IMG/VR virus record: IMGVR_UViG_3300037010_000926
Span: 1-61,544 of that record
Reading direction: 5' to 3' (one strand)
DNA length: 61,544 nucleotides
Origin: a virus
In this document: piece after piece, positions 33,901 to 42,416 of the stretch
Layout: the number at the start of each line of letters is the position of its first letter
Numbering within the stretch: the first letter of the stretch is position 1
Notes under the pieces: generated by a model
Told to the model about the DNA's origin: nothing
Database searches by the model: none
What the model saw: the letters and a program-made list of their open reading frames with translations, nothing else
Translations under genes and position numbers: made by a program

Positions 33901-36900
33901 ACCGAGGCGGTGCGCCTGATGTACCCGGACGCCACCCCTAACGAGGTGGCCATGGAGACGCTGGCCAGGGCTGCTGAGATGGGCATCAAGCCCGGCCTGG
34001 TCGATTCGCTGGTCACCGCCGTCCGCCAGGCGCTGCGCCCGCTGCTGAACAAGCTGGGCATCAAGCTGGCCTTCAGCCGGGCCGAGATCCTGAGCCTGGT
34101 GCAGGCCGCCCGCAAGCATGTCCAGGAGCGTGCCAACAAGGTGCTGTCCAAAAACCAGGCCGCCAAGGTCAGCGAGATCCAGGGCGACACCCAGGTCGCG
34201 TCCCAGCGCGCACCCAAGGACGACAAGGTGGCCATCAACCTGTCGGCCGCAACCGACACCATCCCGGGGCTCAAGCAGGCCCGGGAGCGGGCCAATGCCG
34301 GCGTGCCTGGCGCAGCCGAGCACCTGAACGCCATCGCTAAGAACGCCATCGAGCACCTGACCTCGGGCATCAAGGGTGTCAAGATCGCCTTCCATGACAA
34401 CAAGGGGCTGTACTTCGGCGAGCTGGAACCCAGCCTGGGCATGGAGCTGAGCTTCCCCCCAGAGTCGCGCGGGCAGGTGCTCGCGGCCATGGCGCGTTTC
34501 GCCGATAATTTCAACCAGCAGCAGATCCATGTGCTGCAACCCGCCAAGGAGATCGAGGGCACCACCCACCCTGACGGATCCTTCAACACCGTGGTGCGGC
34601 GCATCGACCTGGCCAAACCACTGGAGCGCAGCCGCGTCCAGCAGGTGATTGACGAGTCCGGTCTGGGTGGCTTGAACTTCAGCGGCAAACACATTGAGGC
34701 CTACTATGTCGGCGACCCCGAAAAATCAGACGCCATCACCGAGTTCGAGCACGGATTCGACCGAGCAGTTGCCGCTGTTGGCGCAGATGGCGCGAGCACA
34801 CGACGAGCGGTTGCGCGCCTCTGGCGTTACGGTGAACCTGGAGACGCCAGCGACCGAGGAGTCATCCCCTACGCAGACATTGCGGGCGATGTTCGTCCCC
34901 GGCAAGCGCTCGCCAGCGAAACCGCCAAGCGGGTCGCCCAGCAGCTCCACGGGCAAGAAGTAAAGCCGGCCGACACCCGCGAGATCACGCCCGAGCAGCG
35001 CAAGCTGCATAAGCGCATCGCCGCCGACTACGAGGCGATGCCGCAGGATGACCTGGCCAACCCGCTGGTGCGCAAGGCCTACGCCGCGTTGGGCAAGGAG
35101 GTCAAGCGTCAGTACGATGCGCTGCCCATCAAGGTCGAGGTCTACAAGGGTGACGGTGAGCCCTACGCCAATTCCCAGGCCATGCGTCAGGACGTGGCTG
35201 ACCACAACCACCTGTTCATCTACGGCACCGACAAGGACAGCTTCGGCCCGCCCGGCGTCAAGTACGACAACCACCCACTGCTCAAGGCCTCGGGGCGCAA
35301 GGACATCAACGGTGTCCCGCTGCTCAACAACGACTTGCTGCGGGCGGTGCACGACTACTTCGCCCACAACGTCAGCGATGCCCAGTTCGGCCCCAAGGGG
35401 GAGGAGGCCGCCTGGCGCAACCACATGGCCATGACCAACGATCCGCTGGCCCGCTGGGCGCTGACCAGCGAGACGCGGGGCCAGAACTCCTGGGTGAATT
35501 TCAGCGGTGACCGCACGGGTGAGCGCGGCGCCGGCCCGCTGATCGAACGTGGCTTTGCCGAGCAGAAGGTGGGCCTGCTGCCCATCGAGCACGCCATGAC
35601 CGGGGACGCTTCGGTGGACGCCGGGATGCGTGAGCTGGAGCGCTCGCTGCCGGCCAAGGACAAGCAGGGCTCGCTGGGCAAGACGGTCGAGTCGCGTGGC
35701 GCCAAGGACCGCGAGGAGTACGACGCCTTCAACCTGGACCGCGATCTCACCGATAAGGTCAAGGACAAGAAGCCAGGCCTGTCCAAAGACGACAAGATCG
35801 CGCTGCAATCCGAGCTGCAAGCCCAACAGTCGGGCTTCAACGACATGGACCTGGCACGCCAGGCCGCCAAGGATGTGCAGCAGATCAGCGACGACAAGAT
35901 CGCTGCGATGGGCGTGCACGCTGAGGACGCCTTTCCGAAGCTCAAGTTCACCAAGAGCAAGGACGGAGACGAATACGAGAAGTGGACCGCGCCGCTGTGG
36001 ATCCAGGGTCACCCCGACGAGGGGCAGATCATCCAGCGGATGGGCAAGAAGTCCTGGAATGCTGCGCCACCCACTCTCCTGGGCGCTGGCCATGCACTGA
36101 GCCTGCTGGGGCTTGAGACGGTCAAGGCGGGCCAAGCGTACATCCAGCGCATTGCCGCCTCGGTCGAATTGTTCCGGCGTGGCTATGACCTGTTGAGCAG
36201 CGTGGACAGCAAAGCGGTGACCCGGCTGACCAAGGCCTGGCGCCAGATCGCAGCCAACCGGGGTGCCTTCGAGTTTTCCGGCAGGATGTCGCAGGCTGAG
36301 GGCAGCACCACGCTGGAAGTGATGAACGACGTGGGCGAACAGTTGCTGCTGGGGACCGGGTACAGGCTCAATGTTGAGCGTGCAGGCTCGCATCACTTCG
36401 AGGTGACCATCCGCGACCTCAAAGGGGTGACTCACGAGGCCAGTTTGGAGCACCGTGGCGCGGGCGCACATGCCAACTTCGTGGTCCACGCTGCCGGCCT
36501 GGATCGCGGCACTGGCGCTGGCAAGGTGCTGTACCAGTTCGCTCAGGCGGTAGCTGACGAGTACCACATGAAGATCCTGCCTGACCCCAACGGGTTGACC
36601 GGCGTGAACACCTACCGGCGCACCGAGCAGATGTTCAGCGGCGCAGCCAGGCTAGGCAAGTCCGGGCCGATGCAGCCTGGCGTTGGCCAACGCATCTACG
36701 GCTGGGACAGCAAGGCCACCACGGCCAAAGCGCACGAGGCAAACTTCGCGCGCCTGGCGTTGGCCATCAAGCGCAACGTGGGTGAGCTGGTCCCGGAGTT
36801 TCGCGCGGGCGACATCCACTACGACCCCACCAAGGATGTGTTCACCCAGGACGGCAAGGACGCCGAGCCGCTTGTCAAGGAGATCCTGGCCAGGCCCGAC

Positions 36901-39900
36901 GTGCGGGCTGCGAGCGTGAGCCGCAGCACACTGGCTCGCGCCGCGATCACTGCCGACGCGCTCGAAGGGAACATGCCGATCAAGGCCCGTGAGCCGCTTA
37001 AAAGGCCGGTGCTCTACAGCAAGGGTGCCGCCGAGCGCGAGGCGCCACCCACCAAGCGCAGCATTGCTGACTTCGTGAAGCGCGCCTGGAACATGAAGTC
37101 CCACGACCAGACGGGTGCAGTCATTGCTGACCAGGCGCCACACGCCGCCTATCTGATGGGGGAGAAAAGCCTGGGCGCTCGCCAGCCTTGGGTCATCACC
37201 CGCGACGTGGTGAACCACATCCGCACCCGGCACGCCGATGACGGGGTGACTGAGGCGATGCTGTCCAACCTGCCAGACCTCCTGAACCGCCCGCGTGCGG
37301 TGATCTATACCGAGGATGGGGTGAGTGTGTTGCTGCCTGCGCGTGACGCCAAGGGGGCGCCAATGCTGGCGCACTTCAAGCGTGAGACGTTGAGCAATGG
37401 GGACCGGCAAATGAAGCTGGTCCGCATGGCCTCGGTCTACCCCAAGGAGAACTCGGCGAGCTACCTGGCCAGCGCAATGAAGGACGGCAGCCGGATGTGG
37501 CTGCCGTCAGGGGAGTTGTCTCGGGCCAGGGCACTTCTACAGGAGGGGCCTGATGCCCATCAACCCGGCGATCAACCGGGGCTATCCCAACCTGAGTCCA
37601 GCTCTCCACCTGTTCAGGCGGCGCAACGAACCCCAAAGACAACGGACGCCAGTGTACTGTCCGACGAGGCGCTGCGCAAGTTTAGGGAGGGCGAGAAAGA
37701 CTGGGCCAAGGCTGTTGAAAACATCAGTGTCCCGAATGATGCGCCGGCTCGCTTGCGGGGCGTGAACTTTTCCAAGGGTGCCGGCGAGCGCGAGGCTGAC
37801 TACAGCTCCGGTCCCCTGGACTGGATCATGAAGAAGGCCGGCGGCAGCCTGGTGCGGGACTGGGTGACCAACCCGGTGTTCGACCTGGCCAGCAAGCTGG
37901 TGGACAAGGTGGTGCCCGAGCGGGTCAAGATGGGCCTGGTGTCCGACTTCGGCCTGGACAGGCCCTACCTGGACGCCAGGCTGGACCGGGACATCGGGAT
38001 CCACAAGGAGCTGCGCCGGGCCACCAAGACCCTGGACGGCCTGGCTGACCTGAGCCGCGATGAGTCCCGGGTGGCCTACCTGTGGATGCAGCAGGAGCCC
38101 AACACCAAGCTCGAAGCCGAGCTGCTGGCTAAGCTGCCTGAGGCATCGCGCCTGCGGCTGCAGCAGATGCGCAGCACCATCGACAACCTGGGCCGCGAGG
38201 CGGTGGCCGCCGGCCTGCTGACGCAGGACAGCTATGCCCGCAACAAGCTGGCCTACCTGCACCGCTCCTACGCTGAGCACGAGGCGCTGAAAGCCAGGGC
38301 TGGCTCGGTGTCGTCGCGCCAGGCGGCCACGGTGCGGGCTGACACCTACAAGGGGCGCGGGATCCGCGACGACGTGGCCCAGGAGAAGCTGATCCAGCAT
38401 GTCGACGAGATCAAGGCAGGCGACAAGCTGCTGCGCGTGGAGCGCCGCGACAGTACCGGCCGGGTCAACAAGGTCGAGTACATCCGGCCCGACGACAAGG
38501 TTCCGATCGGATTTACGCCAGAGCACATCTGGGAAGCCCGTTGGCTGGGTGGCCCTTCGGCCACCAAGGTGGGCCTGTGGCGCGACCTGACGCCCGAGGA
38601 GCGCCAGCGCCTGGGGGAGATCGACGAGGTGCGCTTTGCCTTTGCCAAGACCGTGCTGGGTGCCACGCGCGACATCGAGAACCAAAAGTTCCTGGGCTGG
38701 ATCGCCGACACCTACGGCAAGGACACCGTGCCCGAGGACAAGATCGCCAGCGGCGCGGACACCTACCTCAGCTCCAAGGCCTACAAGCTCGACGAGTTTG
38801 TCAAGGTGCCTGACACCACGATCGCCAAAACCGGCGGGCTCAAGAAATACGGGCGGGCCGCCGGCAAGTACGTCCCAGCGGTGGTCTGGAATGACATGCG
38901 CAACCGGATGGCTGTGCCTGAGTCTGAGCTGGCCCAGTGGTGGCACAGCCTGACCCGGGCCTGGAAGATCAGCAAGACGGCGCTGAGCCCGGCTGTGCAC
39001 ATGAATAACGTGATGTCCAACGTCATCATGGCCGACATGGCAGACCTGGGCGCGCACCACATTCTAAGCTCGCTCAAGACGCTTGTGGACGCGCACCGGG
39101 GCAAGGCTGAGGCCCAGGCCCTGCTGGAGCGCTACGAGGATTCTGGGGCCGAGCTGGGTTCGATGGCTGCCCGCGAGCTGAACCTGCGCTTCATTGAGCC
39201 TTTGCTGGCTGAGCTGGAAGCCAAGCAGGCCGACGAGCTGGGCATGACGCGGCTGAGCCAGATCATCAACATGGCGGCCCACGGCAGGATCAGTGAGGCT
39301 TTCACGGCACTGGGCGCCAGGAAGGAGGTGCGCCTGGCCGCGCTGCCCTTCAAGAAAATGGTCCAAGTCTACCAGGCCGAGGACGGCGTGTTCCGCCTGG
39401 CCAAGTTCCTGCGTGAGGTGGAGGCTGGCCGGTCGGACAAGGACGCCGGCACTGCCGCGCGTGAGGCCTTCCTCGACTACAACATCAACGCGCCCTGGGT
39501 CCAGACCCTGCGCAAGACCGGGCTGCCCTTCGTGGCCTTCAGCTACCGTGCCATCCCGCTGGTGGTCAACGCGCTGCGCGGGAAGCCCTGGAAAATCGCC
39601 AAGTACATGGCCACCGCCGCTGCGCTCAACGCGATGTTCTACGCCATGCTGGGGATGTCCAAGGAGGACGCGGACAAGGAGCGCAAGCGCAACCTGCCGC
39701 CCGAGCTGCAGGGCTCTACCTGGGGCGTGTTCCCGCGTGCGATGCGGATGCCTTGGAATGACAAGAACGGCCAGCCCGTGTTCCTGGACACCCGGCGCTG
39801 GGTTCCGGCGGCTGACGTGTTCGATCTGCAGGGCAACCACTCAGCGCTGCCGATCCCTGGCTGGCTGCAGGCCGCCGGCCCGCTGGCGCTATTCGGCGAG

Positions 39901-40383
39901 CTGATGCTCAACAAGTCCAGCTTCACCGGCCAACCCATCATCCTGGACACCGACACGCCGGCCGAGGCGACGGCCAAGGTCGCCGACTACCTGTTCAAGT
40001 GGATGGCGCCCAACCTACCGCTGCCTGGGCCTGGCTACCTCATCCCTGGCACCGACAGTGGGCAGATGCAGACCTACTCCTGGCAGTCGATGATGAACGC
40101 GGGCAAGGGCAAGACGGACCCCTTTGGTCGGGAGCAGAGCCTGCCCCAAGCCATGGCCAGCTCAATCGGCGTCAAGGTCAAGACCTACCCCGAGGACACT
40201 GCCAGGCTGCGCCTGGTGCAGAAGCTGTCCAGTGACACCAGCGAGATCCAGCGCAACATGAGTTCGATCGCCCGCCAGTACGGCACCAACGGCATCGACA
40301 AAGAGGAGTTCGATTCCCGCATGAAGCGCCAGACTGACAAGCTGGAGAAGGCCACCAAGGAAGCGAAGGAGGCGCTGGACTGA
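30952..40383 (+). CDS. Giant polyvalent ejected virion protein with SLT domain
   Basis: 3,143 aa. Residues about 43-170: SLT transglycosylase (LYGQESGSGANAKTSVDGAQ, catalytic Glu). About 925: HEVVGHHG, a zincin-like metallopeptidase motif. About 1,460: HDYFAH domain of polyvalent proteins. About 2,080: TRDVVNHIRTRHADD, resembling barnase/EndoU-type phage nuclease (PBECR) domains. The C-terminal 1,000 aa are helical with hydrophobic stretches. Such proteins are packaged, injected with DNA and carry several host-takeover activities. Linkers hold three nested ORFs. Confidence 0.85.
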   Translation: MDLDLSNLSTTYDPYSAPAPQPAPAAAPAATPLQAGTSNIDDLIRQEGADKYAPVIRALYGQESGSGANAKTSVDGAQGGMQVLPKTFKAMLPDGDPNNPTHQIIAGIRYAKMLGDRTNGDPARMAAGYFSGPGNINAKGGTPFIHDAVDGNGKSVSSYVADVLGRIDKGDAPAAGAAPSQPPQWSAIAADPDFNRLSDDDQEQVRQNYLNKVVLPTVPTDQIGAVTELFNKRTAPSMVAGALRVAKDLGIDAASQVVGNVGGSLVRGVGSMMADPSNTEAELAQQPDQASQQAAKELKDRRESGVANTVGEWLKSRGQNAQAFGALMREQMSDKGQREAAKSAVEGSILKGEFHVNPDASAETYAHIFPGLLGSLADIVVGGAVAGPPGAMAVGAAQMSGQAQEAADAVTDQQLRDTPMYKGLVESGASTDSALSDTRALVTQAAGRSGEVMGAAGGGLLTDIFSKAGASWLLNHIKGTASRFAARTAAGSAEGSAFMVGQGVATNESMNQAAGSQLVDPGQGSAQNLALGAAMGPLAGMRELHGGAKPAPGDAIPAKDVIDNPPEGGAPRLEAPVVRPDWEVVDGQQQLGGPPGDQGGGPGIDPNAPRLPPPDASSRTIVANEAGDARVMSAAQVAELHNQWVEREIAAAQGQSTRQTARQQRAEMGLTDDVLQAQHRRDQSQEVTDVPSKEVAPKPEAPAPRVAEAPSGGAADESGRGQVSPVVADEHTSGGKPGAPQGAAAGSGEVVSDGAGRGEQAAPVAGDAAGEHPFVGSVVSFRYRGKTIRGRVASVDDNNRANVMLGEEPIGNAPGYRAGMQVPLTRLKKIGFSAFDLSMPEGKAVGADDAGAAHTVSTFRDTFPGADKLDVQLVRSEADVPDGAVRSNNTEAWYDRATGKVTVVLDAIGGKDEATRQRRLAEVLAHEVVGHHGMESLLMAKDPSGALLRRTLADVSRVLSDEVQPSDLGSDGQVKIGNPRYVSTEAVRLMYPDATPNEVAMETLARAAEMGIKPGLVDSLVTAVRQALRPLLNKLGIKLAFSRAEILSLVQAARKHVQERANKVLSKNQAAKVSEIQGDTQVASQRAPKDDKVAINLSAATDTIPGLKQARERANAGVPGAAEHLNAIAKNAIEHLTSGIKGVKIAFHDNKGLYFGELEPSLGMELSFPPESRGQVLAAMARFADNFNQQQIHVLQPAKEIEGTTHPDGSFNTVVRRIDLAKPLERSRVQQVIDESGLGGLNFSGKHIEAYYVGDPEKSDAITEFEHGFDRAVAAVGADGASTRRAVARLWRYGEPGDASDRGVIPYADIAGDVRPRQALASETAKRVAQQLHGQEVKPADTREITPEQRKLHKRIAADYEAMPQDDLANPLVRKAYAALGKEVKRQYDALPIKVEVYKGDGEPYANSQAMRQDVADHNHLFIYGTDKDSFGPPGVKYDNHPLLKASGRKDINGVPLLNNDLLRAVHDYFAHNVSDAQFGPKGEEAAWRNHMAMTNDPLARWALTSETRGQNSWVNFSGDRTGERGAGPLIERGFAEQKVGLLPIEHAMTGDASVDAGMRELERSLPAKDKQGSLGKTVESRGAKDREEYDAFNLDRDLTDKVKDKKPGLSKDDKIALQSELQAQQSGFNDMDLARQAAKDVQQISDDKIAAMGVHAEDAFPKLKFTKSKDGDEYEKWTAPLWIQGHPDEGQIIQRMGKKSWNAAPPTLLGAGHALSLLGLETVKAGQAYIQRIAASVELFRRGYDLLSSVDSKAVTRLTKAWRQIAANRGAFEFSGRMSQAEGSTTLEVMNDVGEQLLLGTGYRLNVERAGSHHFEVTIRDLKGVTHEASLEHRGAGAHANFVVHAAGLDRGTGAGKVLYQFAQAVADEYHMKILPDPNGLTGVNTYRRTEQMFSGAARLGKSGPMQPGVGQRIYGWDSKATTAKAHEANFARLALAIKRNVGELVPEFRAGDIHYDPTKDVFTQDGKDAEPLVKEILARPDVRAASVSRSTLARAAITADALEGNMPIKAREPLKRPVLYSKGAAEREAPPTKRSIADFVKRAWNMKSHDQTGAVIADQAPHAAYLMGEKSLGARQPWVITRDVVNHIRTRHADDGVTEAMLSNLPDLLNRPRAVIYTEDGVSVLLPARDAKGAPMLAHFKRETLSNGDRQMKLVRMASVYPKENSASYLASAMKDGSRMWLPSGELSRARALLQEGPDAHQPGDQPGLSQPESSSPPVQAAQRTPKTTDASVLSDEALRKFREGEKDWAKAVENISVPNDAPARLRGVNFSKGAGEREADYSSGPLDWIMKKAGGSLVRDWVTNPVFDLASKLVDKVVPERVKMGLVSDFGLDRPYLDARLDRDIGIHKELRRATKTLDGLADLSRDESRVAYLWMQQEPNTKLEAELLAKLPEASRLRLQQMRSTIDNLGREAVAAGLLTQDSYARNKLAYLHRSYAEHEALKARAGSVSSRQAATVRADTYKGRGIRDDVAQEKLIQHVDEIKAGDKLLRVERRDSTGRVNKVEYIRPDDKVPIGFTPEHIWEARWLGGPSATKVGLWRDLTPEERQRLGEIDEVRFAFAKTVLGATRDIENQKFLGWIADTYGKDTVPEDKIASGADTYLSSKAYKLDEFVKVPDTTIAKTGGLKKYGRAAGKYVPAVVWNDMRNRMAVPESELAQWWHSLTRAWKISKTALSPAVHMNNVMSNVIMADMADLGAHHILSSLKTLVDAHRGKAEAQALLERYEDSGAELGSMAARELNLRFIEPLLAELEAKQADELGMTRLSQIINMAAHGRISEAFTALGARKEVRLAALPFKKMVQVYQAEDGVFRLAKFLREVEAGRSDKDAGTAAREAFLDYNINAPWVQTLRKTGLPFVAFSYRAIPLVVNALRGKPWKIAKYMATAAALNAMFYAMLGMSKEDADKERKRNLPPELQGSTWGVFPRAMRMPWNDKNGQPVFLDTRRWVPAADVFDLQGNHSALPIPGWLQAAGPLALFGELMLNKSSFTGQPIILDTDTPAEATAKVADYLFKWMAPNLPLPGPGYLIPGTDSGQMQTYSWQSMMNAGKGKTDPFGREQSLPQAMASSIGVKVKTYPEDTARLRLVQKLSSDTSEIQRNMSSIARQYGTNGIDKEEFDSRMKRQTDKLEKATKEAKEALD
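33017..33244 (+). CDS. Nested ORF 1 within the giant gene
   Basis: 75 aa in the +1 frame relative to the giant gene, preceded by a perfect AGGAGG seven bases before ATG. Product MSPAKKLRQSLKRQLPGWLR... is basic and helical with sensible composition, while the giant protein here is a low-complexity linker (APKPEAPAPRVAEAPSGG). Probably a real overlapping gene or the relic of a gene absorbed by fusion. Confidence 0.55.
   Translation: MSPAKKLRQSLKRQLPGWLRRPVEARQMSLAEARYLLWWRTNTPQGESLALPRVLQRAAGRLYLMEQDAANKLPL
34706..34963 (+). CDS. Nested ORF 2 within the giant gene
   Basis: 85 aa, same +1 frame as nested ORF 1, GAGG six bases before ATG. LPLLAQMARAHDERLRASG reads as a genuine helix; flanks are Ser/Pro-rich. 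The giant frame is again linker-like here. Confidence 0.45.
   Translation: MSATPKNQTPSPSSSTDSTEQLPLLAQMARAHDERLRASGVTVNLETPATEESSPTQTLRAMFVPGKRSPAKPPSGSPSSSTGKK
37553..37765 (+). CDS. Nested ORF 3 within the giant gene
   Basis: 70 aa, same +1 frame, AGGAGG six bases before ATG 37553. The first 20 residues (MPINPAINRGYPNLSPALHL) look protein-like; the rest is Arg-rich and may be shadow. Lies just after the nuclease-like domain of the giant protein. Confidence 0.35.
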   Translation: MPINPAINRGYPNLSPALHLFRRRNEPQRQRTPVYCPTRRCASLGRARKTGPRLLKTSVSRMMRRLACGA

Positions 40384-40505
40384 TCGCGGAATCGCGCCAG
40401 CGCTATCGCGGAATCCATCGCGGAATGGGACCATTCCAGCCCTTTATAGACCACTTCACCGGGCCACCCCACCGGGCTACGGTGGTCTGCAGCGGGCTCG
40501 CTTTG

Positions 40506-40531
40506 GGGTTCGATTCCCTTCACCCGCTCCA
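40506..40531. other. attP core matching a tRNA-Gly 3' end
   Basis: 26 bp running from the T arm (GGGTTCGATTCCC) through CACCCGCT to CCA. It matches the T arm, acceptor strand, discriminator U and CCA of bacterial tRNA-Gly (CCC/UCC type) as I remember them. No 5' tRNA half is present, so this is an attachment core, not a gene. Integration would restore the host tRNA. Confidence 0.85.
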
Positions 40532-40537
40532 GTCAAG

Positions 40538-40560
40538 CCGTTGATTCACAACGGTTTTCC
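40538..40560 (+). terminator. Possible terminator after attP
   Basis: CCGTTG (40538-40543), five-base loop, CAACGG (40549-40554), then TTTT. The stem is short, so it is a weak candidate; it may instead be part of the attP structure. Confidence 0.35.
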
Positions 40561-40576
40561 CTGACTGGCCGCTGAG

Positions 40577-41815
40577 CTATCGCGGTCCTATCGCGGAATC
40601 GGGCTCGACCCCGCCACCCAGCGCGGCATTCACGGCAGCCAGGTTGCGCCCTCGATCGGCCTTGGGGATCCAGCCGGCGTAGTCCTTCATCATGGTCTGG
40701 ACCGAGTGGCCATGCTGCCTGGCCACCCAGTACGGATCCGCCCCGGCTGCCAGCGCCATGGTCACCGAGGTATCGCGCAGCTCCTTGGGCGGCCGGTGGC
40801 GCACGCCCACGCGGCGCAGGCTGGCCTGCCACTCGCGGCGCTGCTCCTCCCCGGTGTTCCAGGGCCGATCGGTAAAGGGGTTGAGGAACACCAGGCCCTC
40901 GGGGCGCATCTGCGTGCGGGCGCGCTGGCGCTCCACCACTGACCAGGCCAGGTCATTCAGCTCGACGGTGCGGGCGGTGTGGGTCTTGGTGCGCTCCTTG
41001 GTCTGCTTGAGCACACTGGAGCGGCTGACCCGGGCGGTGCGTTGCCTGAAGTCCACGTCGACCCAGCGCAGCGCGATCTGTTCGCTGGGCCGCAGGCCGG
41101 CGTAAGCGGCGAAGGCGTAGTAGTCGGTCAGGGCCAACGCCTGCTCCTGGCTCATCTTGCCGCGTGGCCGGCGAAGGTCGGCCAGGATCAGCTCGATCTC
41201 CTGGGGTGTAAAAGGATCCGGGGCGCCCCCCTGGACTTTCAGGCACTTGATGCCGTCCGTGGGGTTGGGCATGGCCAGCGACTTGCAGATCAGCTCGAAC
41301 ACAGCACGCAACGGGATCAGGATGTTGTTCTGGGTCTTGCGGCTGAGCCCTTTGGTGGTGAGCCCCGTCTGGTCATCGAACTTGTCCGTCGCCAAGGCTG
41401 ATAGCCTGGTGAGCACCATCTCGTGGCTGATCTTGCGCGGCGCCAGCGAGCCCCAGGCCGAGGTCCAGTAGGCGGCCAGGTGGGTGCGGTAGATTTTGAT
41501 GGTGGAGTGCTCCAGGTCGCGCGCCGCGAGCTGGCCCCACAGCTCAGCCCATTGGCCAAAGCTGCGGGTGCTAGCGCTGTCGGTGGCCTGGTGGCGATCG
41601 GCGAAGCGGTAGTCGGGGAAATAGTCGGCCAACCTGAAGGTGCCGGCCTTAATTGCGTCCTGGATGGTCTGACGTAGGCGCTGGGCATGGCGTAGGTTGG
41701 CAGCGGTGGGCTTGAGGTCCAGGGTGGGTCGCAGATCCTGGCCCTGCCATGTGAAGCGCACGGTGATGCGGTCGCCTGCCGGTACTACCCCGCCCGTCGT
41801 TGGCCTTCTACCCAT
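40577..41815 (-). CDS. int: Phage tyrosine integrase
   Basis: 412 aa. N-terminal arm-binding domain of the DUF3596 type (GDRITVRFTWQGQDLRPTLD). Catalytic domain: box I AAYAGLRPSEQIALRWVDVD; box II KELRDTSVT, with Lys where His is usual; then ARQHGHSVQTMMKDYAGW with the His and Tyr. It lacks what I recognise as the extra integron-integrase helix, so it is not IntI. Acts on the attP next to its 3' end. Start overlaps xis. Confidence 0.9.
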   Translation of the reverse strand: MGRRPTTGGVVPAGDRITVRFTWQGQDLRPTLDLKPTAANLRHAQRLRQTIQDAIKAGTFRLADYFPDYRFADRHQATDSASTRSFGQWAELWGQLAARDLEHSTIKIYRTHLAAYWTSAWGSLAPRKISHEMVLTRLSALATDKFDDQTGLTTKGLSRKTQNNILIPLRAVFELICKSLAMPNPTDGIKCLKVQGGAPDPFTPQEIELILADLRRPRGKMSQEQALALTDYYAFAAYAGLRPSEQIALRWVDVDFRQRTARVSRSSVLKQTKERTKTHTARTVELNDLAWSVVERQRARTQMRPEGLVFLNPFTDRPWNTGEEQRREWQASLRRVGVRHRPPKELRDTSVTMALAAGADPYWVARQHGHSVQTMMKDYAGWIPKADRGRNLAAVNAALGGGVEPDSAIGPR

Positions 41816-42033
41816 CGCTCGTACCCCACCAGATCCACCAGCACGTTGCCATCTGGGGCGCGAATGTACTCATACCCCTCCAGCCAGACGCCACGCTTGA
41901 TCTTGGTCTGTATCGCCTCAATGGTGTAGCCCGTGGCCGCTTGGGCGGTGGCTAGGCGCACATAGCGGGACGGGCTCACCGGCAGGTAGGCCACGCGAGC
42001 CTTGCGATCATCGGGGGTGTCCGGGTTGGGCAC
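41785..42033 (-). CDS. xis: Excisionase
   Basis: 82 aa from GTG 42033. Residues 20-75 form a winged-helix excisionase-like domain: LATAQAATGYTIEAIQTKIK, then GVWLEGYEYIRAPDGNVLVD. It overlaps the int start by 31 bases, giving translational coupling. It would bend attL/attR to favour excision. Confidence 0.85.
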   Translation of the reverse strand: MPNPDTPDDRKARVAYLPVSPSRYVRLATAQAATGYTIEAIQTKIKRGVWLEGYEYIRAPDGNVLVDLVGYERWVEGQRRAG

Positions 42034-42118
42034 AGCTTACACCTCACTGGTAGACGACTCAAGGTGTCGCATAACCTGGTCAATCTTGGTCTGACGCCCG
42101 GGGCGGCGACGTGTTACA

Positions 42119-42149
42119 CAACAGGGTTGTCGTAGAACTTGTGTTAGGC
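42119..42149 (+). other. Left edge of the array, attI-like or eroded attC
   Basis: R''-like GTTAGGC at 42143-42149 ends one base before the stop of the first cassette gene. Upstream is a small hairpin ACAAC/GTTGT (around 42120) within GTTAC...GTAGAAC. This could be the original insertion site (attI-like) or a decayed attC. No integrase gene lies beside it. Confidence 0.45.
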
Positions 42150-42150
42150 C

Positions 42151-42414
42151 CTAGAGCCCGTTTCGCAGTTCGGCCACGATAGGGTCAATCTGCTGGCGGT
42201 TGTAGTCGTTGCGGTGCCACTCCACGATCTGCACTGCCCGCGCCTTGCACCGCTCGCGCTCTGCGGCAACTGCTGCGTCGAGCGCGGAGCGCATGTCTCT
42301 TTCCCATGCCGGATAAGTTCCATGCTCGATAGCCATCCCCCACTTCTGGCTGAACTCCACTACTGGGCCTAACAGGTCGTTCGAGGCCACAGCCTTCGGT
42401 ACGTTGTCGTTCAT
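42151..42414 (-). CDS. Cassette gene 1, hypothetical
   Basis: 87 aa. FSQKWGMAIEHGTYPAWERD, then LDAAVAAERERCKARAVQIV and a short helical end. Phage-type small protein of unknown role. Shine-Dalgarno AAAGGA lies in the eroded attC 1 just upstream; stop lies at the array edge. Confidence 0.7.
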   Translation of the reverse strand: MNDNVPKAVASNDLLGPVVEFSQKWGMAIEHGTYPAWERDMRSALDAAVAAERERCKARAVQIVEWHRNDYNRQQIDPIVAELRNGL

Positions 42415-42416
42415 CG

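Larger units (their letters stand above)
40383..40600. repeat. Integrase arm-type repeats flanking attP
   Basis: ATCGCGGAAT occurs at 40383, 40405, 40417 and 40590, with a variant ATCGCGG at 40579; three copies lie on one side of the attP core and two on the other, the last overlapping the int stop. This is the layout of arm binding sites for tyrosine integrases. A perfect inverted repeat GGAATGG/CCATTCC lies at 40422-40437. Confidence 0.75.

Noticed and set aside
40506-40531. A complete tRNA gene
   Set aside because: Only the T arm, 3' acceptor strand and CCA are present; no matching D or anticodon arms lie upstream. It is an attachment core.
40577-41815. Integron integrase
   Set aside because: The tyrosine recombinase has a DUF3596-type arm domain and its own attP with arm repeats; I see no IntI-specific insertion.
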